Notes: generated by a model not told the origin, from the sequence alone. DNA of 64,000 bases from Thermoanaerobacterium sp. CMT5567-10 (GCF_030534315.2 NZ_CP130558.2:1850501-1914500); one strand, 5' to 3'; positions 24,797 to 35,804 are shown, counted from the stretch's first letter. A program made the numbers and translations.

Positions 24797-26698
24797 TTGG
24801 ATTTTAATGATTTAGAAGGGAAATCCCTTGCAGAGCTTAGGGAGATAGCGAAAAGATATGGTGTAAAAAGTATTACAAAGTACAGAAAGCAACAGTTAAA
24901 GGAGCTTATTGTAGAAAAGTCAAAACAGATTGAGCTTGTTGAAAAAATTGATAAAGAAAATGAAGCCAAAGAGTTACACTTAGATGAAAAGGCTGATGAA
25001 AAACTTAAAGACGAGAAAGGTGAATCATCAAATTTAAGAGTTGCTGAAAAAGCGATTGAATCAGAAGTATCAGATAAGGAAAGTGATGAAAATGGTGAAG
25101 AAAATCTGATAAGTGGTACTGAGGCGAAAAGTGATAATGCCTCAGAAGAAGAAAGCAAAGACGCTTCAGAAGATACAAATGAAGCGAATGAAAAAAGTGA
25201 TTTAGAAGAAAAAAAAGAAGAGAAAAAGACCATTGGAAAGATAAGCATACCTGTTGAAGAACTGGAAAAGTCGGATGCAGATTATGAAGAACTTAGAAGA
25301 AAGCTAAGGATGCGCTTAAGAAGTAAAGAAAATATTACAGAAACTGTTCAGGAAGCGAAAGAGGACATTGATGAGGCGATAAAGGTTAAGCATGAAAATG
25401 AAGCCGTTGAAGATGAAGAAAATGTGGCTGAAGATTTAGTAGAAGAAGACGTACAAGAGGAAAAAGAGGTTGAAGATAAAGAAAAAGAGACAAAAAAAGG
25501 CCACAGCATATTTATAAAAGAAGGCCTCCCTCTTATAAGCGATGTATCTGAGCCTTTAAAAGAACTTATAGAGACGCAGGGAGACGTGGTGGCTGAAGGC
25601 GTCCTTGATATAATGCCTGATGGATATGGATTTTTGAGAGTTGAGAATTTTATACAGGGCAATAAAGATATTTATATATCACAATCACAGATTAGGCGTT
25701 TTGGGCTTAAAGTCGGTGATAAAGTAAAAGGAATTACAAGGATTCCAAGAGAAGGGGAAAAGTATTCTGCAATTTTATATGTGGAGTCGATAAATGGTGA
25801 GAGTCCAGATCTTGCAAAGAAGAGAATCCCATTCGACGAGCTTACACCTATTTTCCCGGATGAAAAATTAAGACTTGAAACGATTCCAACAGAACTTGCC
25901 ATGAGGCTTGTGGATATTATTGCGCCTATTGGGAAAGGTCAAAGGGGAATGATAGTTGCTCCGCCAAAGGCCGGAAAGACAACTCTATTGAAGAAAATAG
26001 CCAATAGCATATCTATAAATCATCCTGAAGTTCATTTGATTGTACTTCTAATTGATGAAAGACCAGAAGAAGTTACAGACATGAAAAGATCTATAAAAGG
26101 TGAAGTTGTTTACTCTACTTTTGATGAACTTCCAGAGCATCATACAAAAGTGGCAGAGATGGTGTTGGAATATGCAAAAAGACTGGTAGAATACGGCAAA
26201 GATGTTGTCATTCTTATGGATAGTATAACAAGGCTTGCAAGAGCTTATAATCTTGTTACACCACCATCTGGAAGGACATTATCTGGTGGCCTTGACCCAT
26301 CAGCACTTCATCCACCAAAGAGATTTTTTGGTGCCGCAAGAAATATAGAGGAAGGTGGGAGCTTGACTATTCTTGCAACTGCACTTATTGAAACAGGAAG
26401 CCGCATGGATGATGTCATATTTGAAGAGTTTAAAGGGACAGGTAATATGGAGCTTCATCTTGATAGAAAATTACAGGAAAGGCGTATATTCCCTGCAATT
26501 GATATATACAAATCCGGTACAAGAAAAGAAGAGCTGCTACTTTCACAGAAAGAGCTGGAAGCTATGTGGATGATTAGAAAGGCAATGAGCAGCATAGCAC
26601 CTAATGAAGTGACTGAAGTATTAATCGATAGACTTATGAGGACAAGGACAAATGCTGAGTTTATAGAGGCCATAAGATCCCAGCTTTATAAATCTTGA
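24797..26698 (+). CDS. rho: Transcription termination factor Rho with long acidic insertion, 633 aa
   Basis: Hexameric RNA helicase that ends transcription. Residues 1-45 are the Rho N-terminal helical domain. About 50-235 form a highly charged Glu/Lys/Asp-rich insertion absent from E. coli Rho (419 aa). The cold-shock RNA-binding domain follows (about 255-330), then Walker [10 protein letters not shown] (near 390), ERPEEVTDM and the C-terminal motor with [13 protein letters not shown]. All catalytic motifs are present. The start is TTG 24797, after AGGAGGTGC and a T-run. Neighbours rpmE and tdk are as in Bacillus. Confidence 0.95.
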   Translation: MDFNDLEGKSLAELREIAKRYGVKSITKYRKQQLKELIVEKSKQIELVEKIDKENEAKELHLDEKADEKLKDEKGESSNLRVAEKAIESEVSDKESDENGEENLISGTEAKSDNASEEESKDASEDTNEANEKSDLEEKKEEKKTIGKISIPVEELEKSDADYEELRRKLRMRLRSKENITETVQEAKEDIDEAIKVKHENEAVEDEENVAEDLVEEDVQEEKEVEDKEKETKKGHSIFIKEGLPLISDVSEPLKELIETQGDVVAEGVLDIMPDGYGFLRVENFIQGNKDIYISQSQIRRFGLKVGDKVKGITRIPREGEKYSAILYVESINGESPDLAKKRIPFDELTPIFPDEKLRLETIPTELAMRLVDIIAPIGKGQRGMIVAPPKAGKTTLLKKIANSISINHPEVHLIVLLIDERPEEVTDMKRSIKGEVVYSTFDELPEHHTKVAEMVLEYAKRLVEYGKDVVILMDSITRLARAYNLVTPPSGRTLSGGLDPSALHPPKRFFGAARNIEEGGSLTILATALIETGSRMDDVIFEEFKGTGNMELHLDRKLQERRIFPAIDIYKSGTRKEELLLSQKELEAMWMIRKAMSSIAPNEVTEVLIDRLMRTRTNAEFIEAIRSQLYKS

Positions 26699-26761
26699 TA
26701 TTATATATTATGTATGATATAATCATTTAAGTGTAATTTCGGTTTGAAAGAGGTGAAGGCG

Positions 26762-26971
26762 ATGAAAGAAGGAATACATCCAACTTATTATCATGATGCA
26801 GTTGTAAGATGCGCATGTGGCAATACATTTGTGACAGGCTCTACAAAGAAAGAACTTAGAGTTGAAATATGCTCAAAATGTCATCCACTATTTACTGGAC
26901 AGCAAAAGTTAGTTGATACAGGTGGTAGAGTGGAAAGATTTAAGAGAAAATATAACATTGATGCAAAATAA
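26762..26971 (+). CDS. rpmE: Ribosomal protein L31, zinc-binding form, 69 aa
   Basis: L31 with zinc ligands Cys17, Cys19, Cys37 and Cys40 (CAC and CSKC). Starts with MKEGIHP; the frame is open from 26744 but GAGGTGA at 26749-26755 points to ATG 26762. It sits between rho and tdk as in many Firmicutes. Confidence 0.96.
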   Translation: MKEGIHPTYYHDAVVRCACGNTFVTGSTKKELRVEICSKCHPLFTGQQKLVDTGGRVERFKRKYNIDAK

Positions 26972-26976
26972 TGAAG

Positions 26977-27006
26977 TGGTTAGAGTTGTTGCTCTAACCT
27001 TTTATT
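26977..27006 (+). terminator. Terminator of rho-rpmE
   Basis: GGTTAGAG pairs with CTCTAACC across a 6-nt loop, then TTTTATT. Confidence 0.85.
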
Positions 27007-27061
27007 GTATGGAACGCACTTTTTTGTTGTTTTAAACTATTTATCTAAGAGGTGGATTATA

Positions 27062-27640
27062 ATGTACGGTCCTAAAGACCATGGATACATAGAGATTATT
27101 ACAGGCCCAATGTTCAGCGGAAAAAGCGAAGAACTGATTCGAAGGATAAAAAGAGCTAAGATTGCTAAACAAAAAGTCCAAGTCTTTAAACCTGCTATAG
27201 ATGACAGGTATTCTATAGATAGAGTTGTTTCACATAATGGCGATAATATGCATGCTATAGCCATTGTAAAGGCATCTGAAATACTAACTTATGCGGAAGA
27301 AGATACGGATGTATTTGCGATAGATGAAGTTCAATTTTTAGATTACGAAATAGTTGACATTGTAAAGGAAATAGCAGACAGCGGCAAGAGGGTAATCTGT
27401 GCGGGGCTTGACATGGATTTTAGAGGTGAGCCTTTTGGACCAACACCGGATTTGATGGCTATTGCAGAATTTGTCGACAAGCTTACTGCAATATGTATGA
27501 AGTGCGGCAATCCGGCTACCCGCACTCAGAGGCTTATAAATGGGAAACCGGCAAATTACGATGATCCCATAATAATGGTTGGAGCGAAGGAATCATACGA
27601 AGCAAGGTGCAGGAAGTGTCATGAAGTTCCTCGTACGTAG
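27062..27640 (+). CDS. tdk: Thymidine kinase, 192 aa
   Basis: Type II thymidine kinase for pyrimidine salvage. P-loop GPMFSGKS (15-22), Walker-B-like FAIDEVQF and the lasso zinc site with CMKC and CRKC pairs. ATG 27062 lies 7 nt after AAGAGGTGG; an upstream in-frame start at 27005 overlaps the terminator. Confidence 0.95.
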   Translation: MYGPKDHGYIEIITGPMFSGKSEELIRRIKRAKIAKQKVQVFKPAIDDRYSIDRVVSHNGDNMHAIAIVKASEILTYAEEDTDVFAIDEVQFLDYEIVDIVKEIADSGKRVICAGLDMDFRGEPFGPTPDLMAIAEFVDKLTAICMKCGNPATRTQRLINGKPANYDDPIIMVGAKESYEARCRKCHEVPRT

Positions 27641-27670
27641 TATAATTTATTGCTTATAGGAGGTGTAGCG

Positions 27671-28597
27671 ATGAAAAAAACTGATATAGGCGGTCAAGCA
27701 GTAATAGAAGGTGTGATGATGAGAGGTCATAACAGCATTGCGACGGCTGTGAGATGTGGAAATGACATAATTGTAAAAAAAGACATGGTAAAGCCTTTGA
27801 CAAGAAAATACAAGATTTTATCTGTACCGTTTATAAGAGGCACGGTGGCACTTATAGATTCTTTAATTATAGGAATCAAAACCTTAACTTACTCTGCAGA
27901 ATTAGTACAAGGTGAAAGTGAAGAAGAGCCAACTAAGTTTGAACTTTTTTTAAAAAAGGTTTTTGGCGATAAGCTTGATGACGTAATCATGTATTTTTCT
28001 GTGGCTTTGTCGCTGGCCATATCTATAATCATATTTTTTATTGGTCCAACATATGTGGCGGGTTTTTTAAAACGGTATACTGAAAATACGTTTTTGATAA
28101 ATTTATTTGAAGGCGTATTTAGAGTTGCCATATTTATCGCATATCTCGTGCTGATATCTCGTATGGAAGACATAAGAAGGGTTTTTGAATACCACGGCGC
28201 AGAGCACAAGACGATACATTGTTTTGAGCATGAAGAGGAACTTACTGTTGAAAATGCCAGAAAGTATACGACACTTCATCCTAGATGTGGCACTAATTTT
28301 TTGTTTATAGTTATGATAGTTTCAATTATCGTATTTTCATTTTTGAGATGGCCTACACTTTATATAAGGATAATATCTAGAATACTATTACTACCTGTTG
28401 TTGCTGGTATATCATATGAAGTCATAAAGATAGCTGGTCATAGCGACAATAAAGTTATTGCAGCATTAGTATATCCAGGCTTGCTTCTTCAAAAACTTAC
28501 GACGAAAGAGCCTGATGACAGCCAGTTGGAGGTTGCAATTGCATCTTTAAAAAGCGTCCTTGAGGATGAGGGAGGAAAAGCTTTTGAAGATATTTGA
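27671..28597 (+). CDS. DUF1385 membrane protein (YqhQ-like), 308 aa
   Basis: Conserved membrane protein of unknown biochemical function. The N-terminus has GGQAVIEGVMMRG, the middle has two membrane segments near 105-160, then FEYHGAEHK (a conserved His motif) and CGTNFLF followed by two more segments. It overlaps prmC by 14 nt and belongs to the tdk-prmC-prfA block. GGAGGTG lies 5 nt before ATG 27671. Confidence 0.92.
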   Translation: MKKTDIGGQAVIEGVMMRGHNSIATAVRCGNDIIVKKDMVKPLTRKYKILSVPFIRGTVALIDSLIIGIKTLTYSAELVQGESEEEPTKFELFLKKVFGDKLDDVIMYFSVALSLAISIIIFFIGPTYVAGFLKRYTENTFLINLFEGVFRVAIFIAYLVLISRMEDIRRVFEYHGAEHKTIHCFEHEEELTVENARKYTTLHPRCGTNFLFIVMIVSIIVFSFLRWPTLYIRIISRILLLPVVAGISYEVIKIAGHSDNKVIAALVYPGLLLQKLTTKEPDDSQLEVAIASLKSVLEDEGGKAFEDI

Positions 28598-29417
28598 TGC
28601 AGTAAATTTTGGCACAAAATATTTAAAGGCCCATGTGTCAGAGCCGCGGTTGGAGGCAGAAGGACTTTTATCGTTTACATTAGAAGTTAGTAAGGAATAT
28701 TTACTGATAAACAGGGATAAGGAAATAACGGATGATAGTTTTAATAAGTACATGGAAGTTTTGGATTTGAGAAAAAGTGGCATGCCGTATCAGTATATAG
28801 TGGGGGAAAAGCACTTTATGGGGCTTATATTTAATGTAAGCCCTTCAGTTTTGATACCGCGAAATGATACGGAAATACTTGTGGAAGAAGTCTTAAAAAG
28901 ACTTAAAAGCGGTGATACTGTTTTAGACATAGGGACAGGCAGTGGTGCCATTGCAGTAAGCATAGCAAAGTACAAAGATGTAAAAGTCTATGCTGTAGAT
29001 ATTAGCGATGAGGCTTTAGAAGTTGCAAAAGAAAATGCTTGCGAAAATGGTGTTTCTGATAAAGTTATCTTTATAAAAAGCGATTTATTTTCTTCAATAC
29101 CAAAAGATATAAAATTTGATTTAATTGTATCCAATCCCCCTTATATAAGAAGTAATGAAATAAATGAATTGCAGGAGGAAGTAAAAAGGGAGCCTAAAAT
29201 TGCCCTTGATGGAGGTGAAGATGGGCTTACATTTTACAGAAGGATTGTGAAAGATTCAATAAATTATATAAAATTTGGTGGCATTATAGCATTTGAAGTT
29301 GGATTTAATCAAGCATGGGATGTTAAGGACATTCTCATTGATAGTGGTTATTCCGATATTGAAGTGGTGAAGGACTTGCAGGGAATCGATAGGGTAGTTT
29401 TGGGAAAGCGGTTGTAA
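28584..29417 (+). CDS. prmC: Release factor glutamine methyltransferase, 277 aa
   Basis: SAM-dependent enzyme that methylates the GGQ glutamine of release factors. Motif I is DIGTGSGAI and the catalytic NPPY motif is at 184-187. Located directly before prfA, its substrate gene. TTG 28584 has GGGAGG 8 nt upstream; longer alternatives at 28560 and 28566 would place the start inside the upstream gene without a site. Confidence 0.94.
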   Translation: MKIFDAVNFGTKYLKAHVSEPRLEAEGLLSFTLEVSKEYLLINRDKEITDDSFNKYMEVLDLRKSGMPYQYIVGEKHFMGLIFNVSPSVLIPRNDTEILVEEVLKRLKSGDTVLDIGTGSGAIAVSIAKYKDVKVYAVDISDEALEVAKENACENGVSDKVIFIKSDLFSSIPKDIKFDLIVSNPPYIRSNEINELQEEVKREPKIALDGGEDGLTFYRRIVKDSINYIKFGGIIAFEVGFNQAWDVKDILIDSGYSDIEVVKDLQGIDRVVLGKRL

Positions 29418-29477
29418 CTGCTTTGATACTTTTAAAAATTAAATTAATATGGTATAATCAGCATTTGAGGTGAGATG

Positions 29478-30539
29478 ATGATAGATAAACTTAAGACAAT
29501 TGAAAATAGATATGTAGAGCTTAGCCAGAAATTAAGCGACCCGGAAGTCATGAAGGATATGGACGAATGGAAAAAGATGGCGAAAGAGCATGCCAGTATT
29601 GAGGAGATTGTGCAAAAATATCGTGAGTATAAAAAAGTATTAGATGATATAAAATCTACAAAAGAGATAATTGAGATGGATGATGATCTTAAAGATATGG
29701 CTCAGGAAGAGCTTAAGAGCCTTGAAGAGAAAGAAAATAAGTTGTTAAATGAGATAAAGCTTTTGCTGCTTCCTAAGGATCCAAATGATGAAAAAGATGT
29801 CATAATGGAAATAAGGGCAGGGGCTGGTGGCGAAGAAGCTGCGCTTTTTGCGTATGATCTTTTTAGAATGTACACAATGTACGCTGAGAAAAAGCATTGG
29901 AAGTACGAGATAATGAGCTCCAATGCTACAGAGCTTGGTGGATTTAAGGAAGTCATATTTAGCATAGCTGGTAAAGGTGCATATAGCAGGCTTAAATTTG
30001 AAAGTGGTGTTCATCGCGTACAGAGGATTCCTACCACAGAAGCAGGTGGAAGGATTCACACATCGACGGCCACTGTTGCAGTGTTGCCGGAAGTAGAAGA
30101 TGTAGATGTAGAGATAAACCCAAATGACATAAAGATAGATGTATTTAGGTCAGGAGGTCATGGCGGGCAAAGTGTCAATACGACTGACTCAGCAGTGAGG
30201 CTTACCCACATTCCAACAGGTATTGTCATATCATGTCAGGATGAAAGATCTCAGCTTCAAAACAGGGAAAGGGCTATGAAGATATTGAGGGCTAAGCTTT
30301 ATGAGATGGCACGGGAAGAAAAAGAAAGAGAAATTTCCATGACTAGAAAGCTGCAGGTAGGCACAGGCGATAGAAGCGAAAGAATCAGAACGTATAATTT
30401 CCCTCAAGGCAGAGTTACAGACCACAGGATTGGACTTACTCTTTATAAATTGCAGATGGTACTTGACGGCGATTTGGATGAGATAATTGATGCACTTTTG
30501 GCAGAAGATCAGGCAGAAAGGCTTGAAAGCATGCAGTAA
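29478..30539 (+). CDS. prfA: Peptide chain release factor 1, 353 aa
   Basis: RF1, recognises UAA and UAG. The GGQ motif is at 229-231 within [11 protein letters not shown], and the codon-recognition domain carries a PxT-type motif near [11 protein letters not shown] 29475 and 29478 are both possible behind GAGGTG; 29478 has better spacing. Confidence 0.95.
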   Translation: MIDKLKTIENRYVELSQKLSDPEVMKDMDEWKKMAKEHASIEEIVQKYREYKKVLDDIKSTKEIIEMDDDLKDMAQEELKSLEEKENKLLNEIKLLLLPKDPNDEKDVIMEIRAGAGGEEAALFAYDLFRMYTMYAEKKHWKYEIMSSNATELGGFKEVIFSIAGKGAYSRLKFESGVHRVQRIPTTEAGGRIHTSTATVAVLPEVEDVDVEINPNDIKIDVFRSGGHGGQSVNTTDSAVRLTHIPTGIVISCQDERSQLQNRERAMKILRAKLYEMAREEKEREISMTRKLQVGTGDRSERIRTYNFPQGRVTDHRIGLTLYKLQMVLDGDLDEIIDALLAEDQAERLESMQ

Positions 30540-30564
30540 GGCTGTGAACAAGCCTTTTTATTTT
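30538..30564 (+). terminator. Terminator of prfA
   Basis: AAGGCT pairs with AGCCTT across a short loop, followed by TTTATTTT; it overlaps the stop codon. Confidence 0.65.
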
Positions 30565-30676
30565 GCTGATTTTCCACTTTAAATTGAAATATTTTTATGT
30601 AGAATGAATAAAAAATAGTACAATCCTGCTATTTAGATAACTTATATATTTTTTTAAATTATTAAACTTTTTTAAC

Positions 30677-30706
30677 TTGACCCATATTTGGTTTCTCATT
30701 TATAAT
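30677..30706 (+). promoter_or_regulatory. Promoter of the ZIP transporter leader
   Basis: TTGACC (30677-30682) and TATAAT (30701-30706) with an 18-nt spacer, about 175 nt before the gene, so the transcript has a long leader. Confidence 0.7.
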
Positions 30707-30712
30707 AATAAA

Positions 30713-30870
30713 AACACTTTAATGATTTACATTATGAAATTATAAATATTGCCCCCCAGCTGTCCTCATTGAGGACGCTTTTCTACCCGGATGGACCTCC
30801 TACCATCCGGGTAGATTTTATTTTGCCTCATATCATATTATTCTTATTTGCAGAATAAATTTTAAAAGAT
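30713..30870 (+). promoter_or_regulatory. Attenuator-like leader of the ZIP transporter
   Basis: The leader has a small hairpin GTCCTC/GAGGAC (30762-30776) and then a strong stem CTACCCGGATGG/CCATCCGGGTAG (30783-30814) followed by ATTTTATTTT, which is a good terminator. It is preceded by GCCCCCCAGCTG. The arrangement suggests conditional termination, perhaps sensing a metal. It did not match the czcD/NiCo, yybP-ykoY or M-box consensus as far as I can recall them. Confidence 0.5.
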
Positions 30871-30881
30871 GAGGTGATATT

Positions 30882-31601
30882 GTGAATAATTTTTATATTG
30901 TGTTGATGGGATTTTTTATCGGCATAATAGGTACAGGCACTGGGGGTGCAATTACATATCTTTACAGGAAACCTACAAATAGATTTTTAAGCACGATACT
31001 GGGCTTTGCAGGTGGAATTATGCTATCTGTGGTAACTTTTGATTTGCTTCCACATGCATTTGAAATCGGTGGGCTAAACGTTGGTATGCTGGGACTTATA
31101 GCGGGTGTGTTGATTGTTGTATTTTTCGAAGATATTCTGCCGGAGAAGGGCAAGAGAAATAACTATTTAAAAGAGGGAATAATCATGGGTTTTGCCATTG
31201 CAATACACAATTTTCCAGAAGGGCTAGCTGTTGGTTCAGGATTCATGTCATCCAGCTCATTTGGATTAAGTATTGCACTGGTTATTGCCTTACATGACAT
31301 ACCTGAAGGGATTGCCATGTCTACACCTTTATCTATTGGAGGTGTTACGCCTTTTAAAAATATGCTTTATGCTATTTTAGCTGGTATACCGACAGGCTTA
31401 GGCACTATTGCAGGTGTTTACATGGGGGAAGTATCTCCTTTTTTCATAGCCCTTAATTTAGGGATTGCAGGAGGAGCTATGCTTTATGTAACATGTGGCG
31501 AAATGATACCTGAATCGAGAGATTTATATAGAGGAAGGATTTCTGTTTTTGGAATGATTGCTGGAATCATTAGTGGTATAATAATTACTAGAGTTTTATG
31601 A
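30882..31601 (+). CDS. ZIP-family metal transporter, 239 aa
   Basis: Eight-helix ZIP/ZupT-type divalent metal importer. The two metal-binding helices carry HNFPEGLAVG (from residue 109) and HDIPEGIA (from 138), both complete. GTG start 30882 behind GAGGTGA. Zinc is the usual substrate, but ZIP proteins also move iron and manganese. Confidence 0.9.
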   Translation: MNNFYIVLMGFFIGIIGTGTGGAITYLYRKPTNRFLSTILGFAGGIMLSVVTFDLLPHAFEIGGLNVGMLGLIAGVLIVVFFEDILPEKGKRNNYLKEGIIMGFAIAIHNFPEGLAVGSGFMSSSSFGLSIALVIALHDIPEGIAMSTPLSIGGVTPFKNMLYAILAGIPTGLGTIAGVYMGEVSPFFIALNLGIAGGAMLYVTCGEMIPESRDLYRGRISVFGMIAGIISGIIITRVL

Positions 31602-31624
31602 AATGATTGAAAGGGTTGTGACAA

Positions 31625-32674
31625 ATGACAAAGGTAGTTAAACTTGATAGAGATAATCCAAACTTAAATCTTATTGACGAAGCTGCAAATATACTTATAA
31701 GTGGAGGCCTTGTGGCTTTTCCTACAGAGACGGTTTATGGCATTGGAGCAAATTCGCTAAATCCAGATGCAGTTGCAAAAATTTTTATCGCCAAGGGAAG
31801 ACCACAAGACAATCCACTTATTTTGCATATTGCAGAGTTTCAGGATCTTTTTAAATACGCAAAAAATGTACCTGACAATGCTTTAAAGATGATGGAGATG
31901 TTTTGGCCAGGGCCCCTTACTATGATATTTGAGAAATCTGATATTGTTCCGCCAATAAATACTGCTGGGATGGATACCGTAGCAATAAGAATGCCATCAA
32001 ATACTATAGCACATACTCTAATAAAAAGGGCTGGCATACCAGTATCGGCTCCAAGCGCCAATCTGTCTGGAAAACCAAGCCCAACTGATGCTTCACATGT
32101 TATAAATGACCTTTATGGTAGAGTTGATATGATAATAGATGGTGGAAGCTGCGATGTTGGTGTGGAGTCTACTGTTGTAGATATGACGGGAGAGATTCCA
32201 ATCATATTAAGGCCAGGTGGAATAACGAAAGAGATGATAATGAATGCCATAGGCCATGTTGAGGTGGACCCAATAGTATATAAAAAACCTGCAAAAGATC
32301 TAAGGCCAAAAGCTCCTGGCATGAAGTATAAACACTATTCACCTGATGCGGAGGTTTACATTGTCAAGGGAAAACTAGGGGATGTTATAAAAAAAATACA
32401 AGAGTTGACAGAATTTCAATTGAATAATGGTAAAAAAGTTGGTATAATGGCAACAGAGCAAACATGTGAAAAATATCAAAATGGGGTAGTTTTGGTAGTT
32501 GGAGACAGAGAAAGACCTGAGACTATCGCTAAAAATCTGTTTAGGTGTCTTAGGGAATTCGACAAAAAAGGTGTTGATGTAGTCTACGCCGAGGGATTTG
32601 ACTATGATGAAATTGGACTTGCCATAATGAACAGGCTTGAAAAAGCTGCAGGATATAAGGAAATCATTGCATAA
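31625..32674 (+). CDS. tsaC: L-threonylcarbamoyladenylate synthase (Sua5/YwlC type), 349 aa
   Basis: Makes threonylcarbamoyl-AMP for the t6A tRNA modification. The YrdC-like domain (about 10-200) has FPTETVYGIG, KGRPQDNPL and SAPSANLSGKPSPT; the C-terminal Sua5 domain extends to 349 as in B. subtilis YwlC. Followed by ywlE and rpiB, the same order as Bacillus. Confidence 0.94.
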   Translation: MTKVVKLDRDNPNLNLIDEAANILISGGLVAFPTETVYGIGANSLNPDAVAKIFIAKGRPQDNPLILHIAEFQDLFKYAKNVPDNALKMMEMFWPGPLTMIFEKSDIVPPINTAGMDTVAIRMPSNTIAHTLIKRAGIPVSAPSANLSGKPSPTDASHVINDLYGRVDMIIDGGSCDVGVESTVVDMTGEIPIILRPGGITKEMIMNAIGHVEVDPIVYKKPAKDLRPKAPGMKYKHYSPDAEVYIVKGKLGDVIKKIQELTEFQLNNGKKVGIMATEQTCEKYQNGVVLVVGDRERPETIAKNLFRCLREFDKKGVDVVYAEGFDYDEIGLAIMNRLEKAAGYKEIIA

Positions 32675-32690
32675 GGAGCAAATAGTTAAT

Positions 32691-33131
32691 ATGAAGGTGT
32701 TATTTGTCTGTACTGGAAATACGTGCAGAAGCAGCATGGCGGAAGGAATATTTAACCACATCGCTAAAGAAAAAGGCACAGAACATGTAGCAGAGTCTGC
32801 AGGAATTATGACTTATGATGGATTGCCTGCTACAGATGAAGCAATCCAGGTTTTAAAAGAGGAATATAATATAGACATATCAAATCACAGATCTCGCAGT
32901 ATTAAAAGAGAATATTTGGAAAATGCTGATTTTGTGTTTGCTATGACTGACATGCAGAGAGAATCTCTTATTACAAAATATCCAGAATTTGCAGACAAGA
33001 TTTTTACGTTAAATGAATTTGCAGATCTTAAAGGTGACATAGATGACCCATTTGGCCGAGGAAAAGATGCGTACAAGAAAACGGCTGAAGATATATATGA
33101 AGCCATCTTGCGCATAATTGAAAAATTGTAG
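32691..33131 (+). CDS. ywlE: Protein-arginine phosphatase YwlE, 146 aa
   Basis: Low-molecular-weight phosphatase. The P-loop C7-T-G-N-T-C-R13 has Thr at position 11, which in B. subtilis YwlE selects phospho-arginine over phospho-tyrosine; DDPFG near 120 gives the catalytic Asp. Starts at ATG 32691; the longer frame from 32637 lies inside tsaC. AAGGAG is 12 nt upstream, a long spacing. Confidence 0.92.
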   Translation: MKVLFVCTGNTCRSSMAEGIFNHIAKEKGTEHVAESAGIMTYDGLPATDEAIQVLKEEYNIDISNHRSRSIKREYLENADFVFAMTDMQRESLITKYPEFADKIFTLNEFADLKGDIDDPFGRGKDAYKKTAEDIYEAILRIIEKL

Positions 33132-33145
33132 AAAGGAGCATTTTA

Positions 33146-33592
33146 ATGATTGCAATAGGTTCTGATCACGGCGGATATGAGCTTAAAGAAGCTATTAAGA
33201 AGCATTTGGATGAGAAAGGAATTGAATACAAAGATTTTGGTACATTTAGCGAGGAATCAGTAGATTATCCTGATTACGCATTAAAAATAGCGGAGGCAGT
33301 AGCCAGTGGCCAGTTTGAAAAGGGTATACTTCTCTGTGGAACTGGTGTGGGCATTTCAATTGCTGCCAATAAGGTACCTGGAATCAGAGCGGCTCACGTA
33401 TCTGACGCATTTTCAGCAAGATACTCAAAAGAGCACAATAATGCAAATGTGCTTTGCATGGGGGGAAGGGTTGTAGGACCAGGCCTTGCAGCTGTTTTAG
33501 TTGATGAATGGCTTAATGCGGAATTTCAAGGTGGAAGACATCAAAAAAGACTTGATAAGATTACAGAAATTGAAAAGAAGTATTCAAAATAA
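33146..33592 (+). CDS. rpiB: Ribose-5-phosphate isomerase B, 148 aa
   Basis: Interconverts ribose-5-P and ribulose-5-P. N-terminal GSDHGGYELK and Cys64 in LLCGTGVGIS, the catalytic base of the RpiB family, are present. The gene starts 14 nt after ywlE. Confidence 0.95.
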   Translation: MIAIGSDHGGYELKEAIKKHLDEKGIEYKDFGTFSEESVDYPDYALKIAEAVASGQFEKGILLCGTGVGISIAANKVPGIRAAHVSDAFSARYSKEHNNANVLCMGGRVVGPGLAAVLVDEWLNAEFQGGRHQKRLDKITEIEKKYSK

Positions 33593-33608
33593 CATAGGAG
33601 GTAAGTAA

Positions 33609-34241
<633 letters not shown>

Positions 34242-34251
34242 GAGGAATGTA

Positions 34252-34698
34252 ATGATGAGGCCTTCATGGGATGAGTACTTTATGATGGTGGTGGATGTGG
34301 TAAAGACCCGTTCTACCTGCTTGAGAAGGCAGGTAGGTGCCGTCATCGTCAAGGACAAGCATATCATATCGACAGGATACAATGGTGCACCTACTGGCCT
34401 TAAACACTGTGAAGAAGTAGGATGCATGAGAGAAAACCTAAACATACCATCAGGTGAAAGACATGAGCTGTGCAGGGGGACACACGCAGAGCAGAATGCC
34501 ATAATACAGGCAGCATTAAATGGTGTCAGCACTAAAGATGCTACAATTTATGTAAGTGCAAGTCCTTGCTCTATGTGTGCTAAGATGATTATAAATGCAG
34601 GAATAAAAAGGGTGGTTTATGAAGGGGATTACCCTGATAAGCTATCTTTTGAGTATTTTAAAGAAGCCACTATTGAAGTAGTAAAAATAGATAGATAA
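34252..34698 (+). CDS. comEB: dCMP deaminase (ComEB-like), 148 aa
   Basis: Zinc deaminase. HAE at 78-80 and PCSMC with Cys106 and Cys109 form the zinc site; an inserted segment around residues 53-75 with Cys and His is typical of dCMP deaminases. ATG 34252 or 34255, with GAGGA upstream; the frame from 34204 overlaps upp. The enzyme makes dUMP for thymidylate synthesis. Confidence 0.92.
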   Translation: MMRPSWDEYFMMVVDVVKTRSTCLRRQVGAVIVKDKHIISTGYNGAPTGLKHCEEVGCMRENLNIPSGERHELCRGTHAEQNAIIQAALNGVSTKDATIYVSASPCSMCAKMIINAGIKRVVYEGDYPDKLSFEYFKEATIEVVKIDR

Positions 34699-34769
34699 GA
34701 TGTAGTTGACAATAAGGTCAATTGTGGCATATTATATAAGTATGTATAAACATTCAGGGGAGTGTTAAA

Positions 34770-35804
34770 ATGGGAATATACATCTTGTCGTTTGTTGTGG
34801 CTTTTGTGGTTGCACTTATGGCTACACCGGCGGCAAAGAAATTGGCTTACAAAATTGGAGCCATTGATATACCAAAGGATAAAAGGCGTGTTCATAAGAA
34901 GCCAGTACCACTTATCGGCGGATTAGCCATTTACCTTGGTACAATTCTTAGCATACTTTTATTTCTGCCAAAATCTCAGACTAATCTTGGAATAATTGCA
35001 GGAAGTACAATTATAGTTGTACTTGGAATATTTGACGATAAATATGAATTAAAGGCGAAAGTAAAACTTTTAGGACAGCTTTTGGCATCATTTGTAGTTG
35101 TCCTAAGTGGTGTTAGAATTGATTGGTTAACGAATCCATTTGGAGATGGCATGATAAACATAGGAGTTTTTGCAATACCCCTCAGTATATTCTGGATAGT
35201 AGGCATTACGAATGCTATGAATCTTATTGACGGGCTTGATGGACTTGCTGCAGGAATAGCATCCATATCATCTGGCTCCCTATTTGTAGTGTCTCTTTTA
35301 AACGGCCGGTATGCGACTGCCCTTATTACTGCTGCTGTAACAGGTGCTGCACTGGGATTCTTACCATACAATTTTAATCCTGCAAAGATATTTATGGGAG
35401 ATACAGGTGCCATGTTTTTAGGCTTTATTTTATCGGCAGTATCTATTCAAGGTGCTGTAAAATCTGCTGCGGCGATAGCAATTGCTGTGCCGATTTTGGC
35501 TTTAGGAGTTCCTGTATTTGATACAGCATTTGCGATAATAAGGCGTATAGCAAATAAAAAGCCTATTATGGAGGCAGATAAAGGACATCTGCACCACAGG
35601 CTTTTAGCATTGGGTCTTACACAAAAACAAGCTGTTTTTGTCATGTATGGTGTAAGTCTATTCTTAGGGCTAAGCGCAATACTCATATCTTTTACCAATG
35701 GCGCAAAAGGCTATATAATATTGATTATCGCAATTTTAGCAGTTTTATGGGGAGCAGATAAAATGGGATTGTATGGACATAAGGCGAAAAATATGAATGT
35801 GTAA
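34770..35804 (+). CDS. tagO: Undecaprenyl-phosphate GlcNAc-1-phosphate transferase (TagO/WecA), 344 aa
   Basis: Polytopic MraY-family enzyme that starts wall polymer or teichoic acid synthesis. Visible motifs: KDKRRVHKKPVP at about 33-44, GIFDDKYELKAK, NAMNLIDGLDGLAAG, FMGDTGAMFLG and KGHLHHRL. The next gene makes ManNAc from GlcNAc, which supports a role in wall polysaccharide. Confidence 0.94.
   Translation: MGIYILSFVVAFVVALMATPAAKKLAYKIGAIDIPKDKRRVHKKPVPLIGGLAIYLGTILSILLFLPKSQTNLGIIAGSTIIVVLGIFDDKYELKAKVKLLGQLLASFVVVLSGVRIDWLTNPFGDGMINIGVFAIPLSIFWIVGITNAMNLIDGLDGLAAGIASISSGSLFVVSLLNGRYATALITAAVTGAALGFLPYNFNPAKIFMGDTGAMFLGFILSAVSIQGAVKSAAAIAIAVPILALGVPVFDTAFAIIRRIANKKPIMEADKGHLHHRLLALGLTQKQAVFVMYGVSLFLGLSAILISFTNGAKGYIILIIAILAVLWGADKMGLYGHKAKNMNV

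Noticed and set aside
24757-25248. Ser-rich minus-strand open frame opposite rho
   Set aside because: It is the mirror of the acidic insertion; no ribosome binding site, biased composition only.
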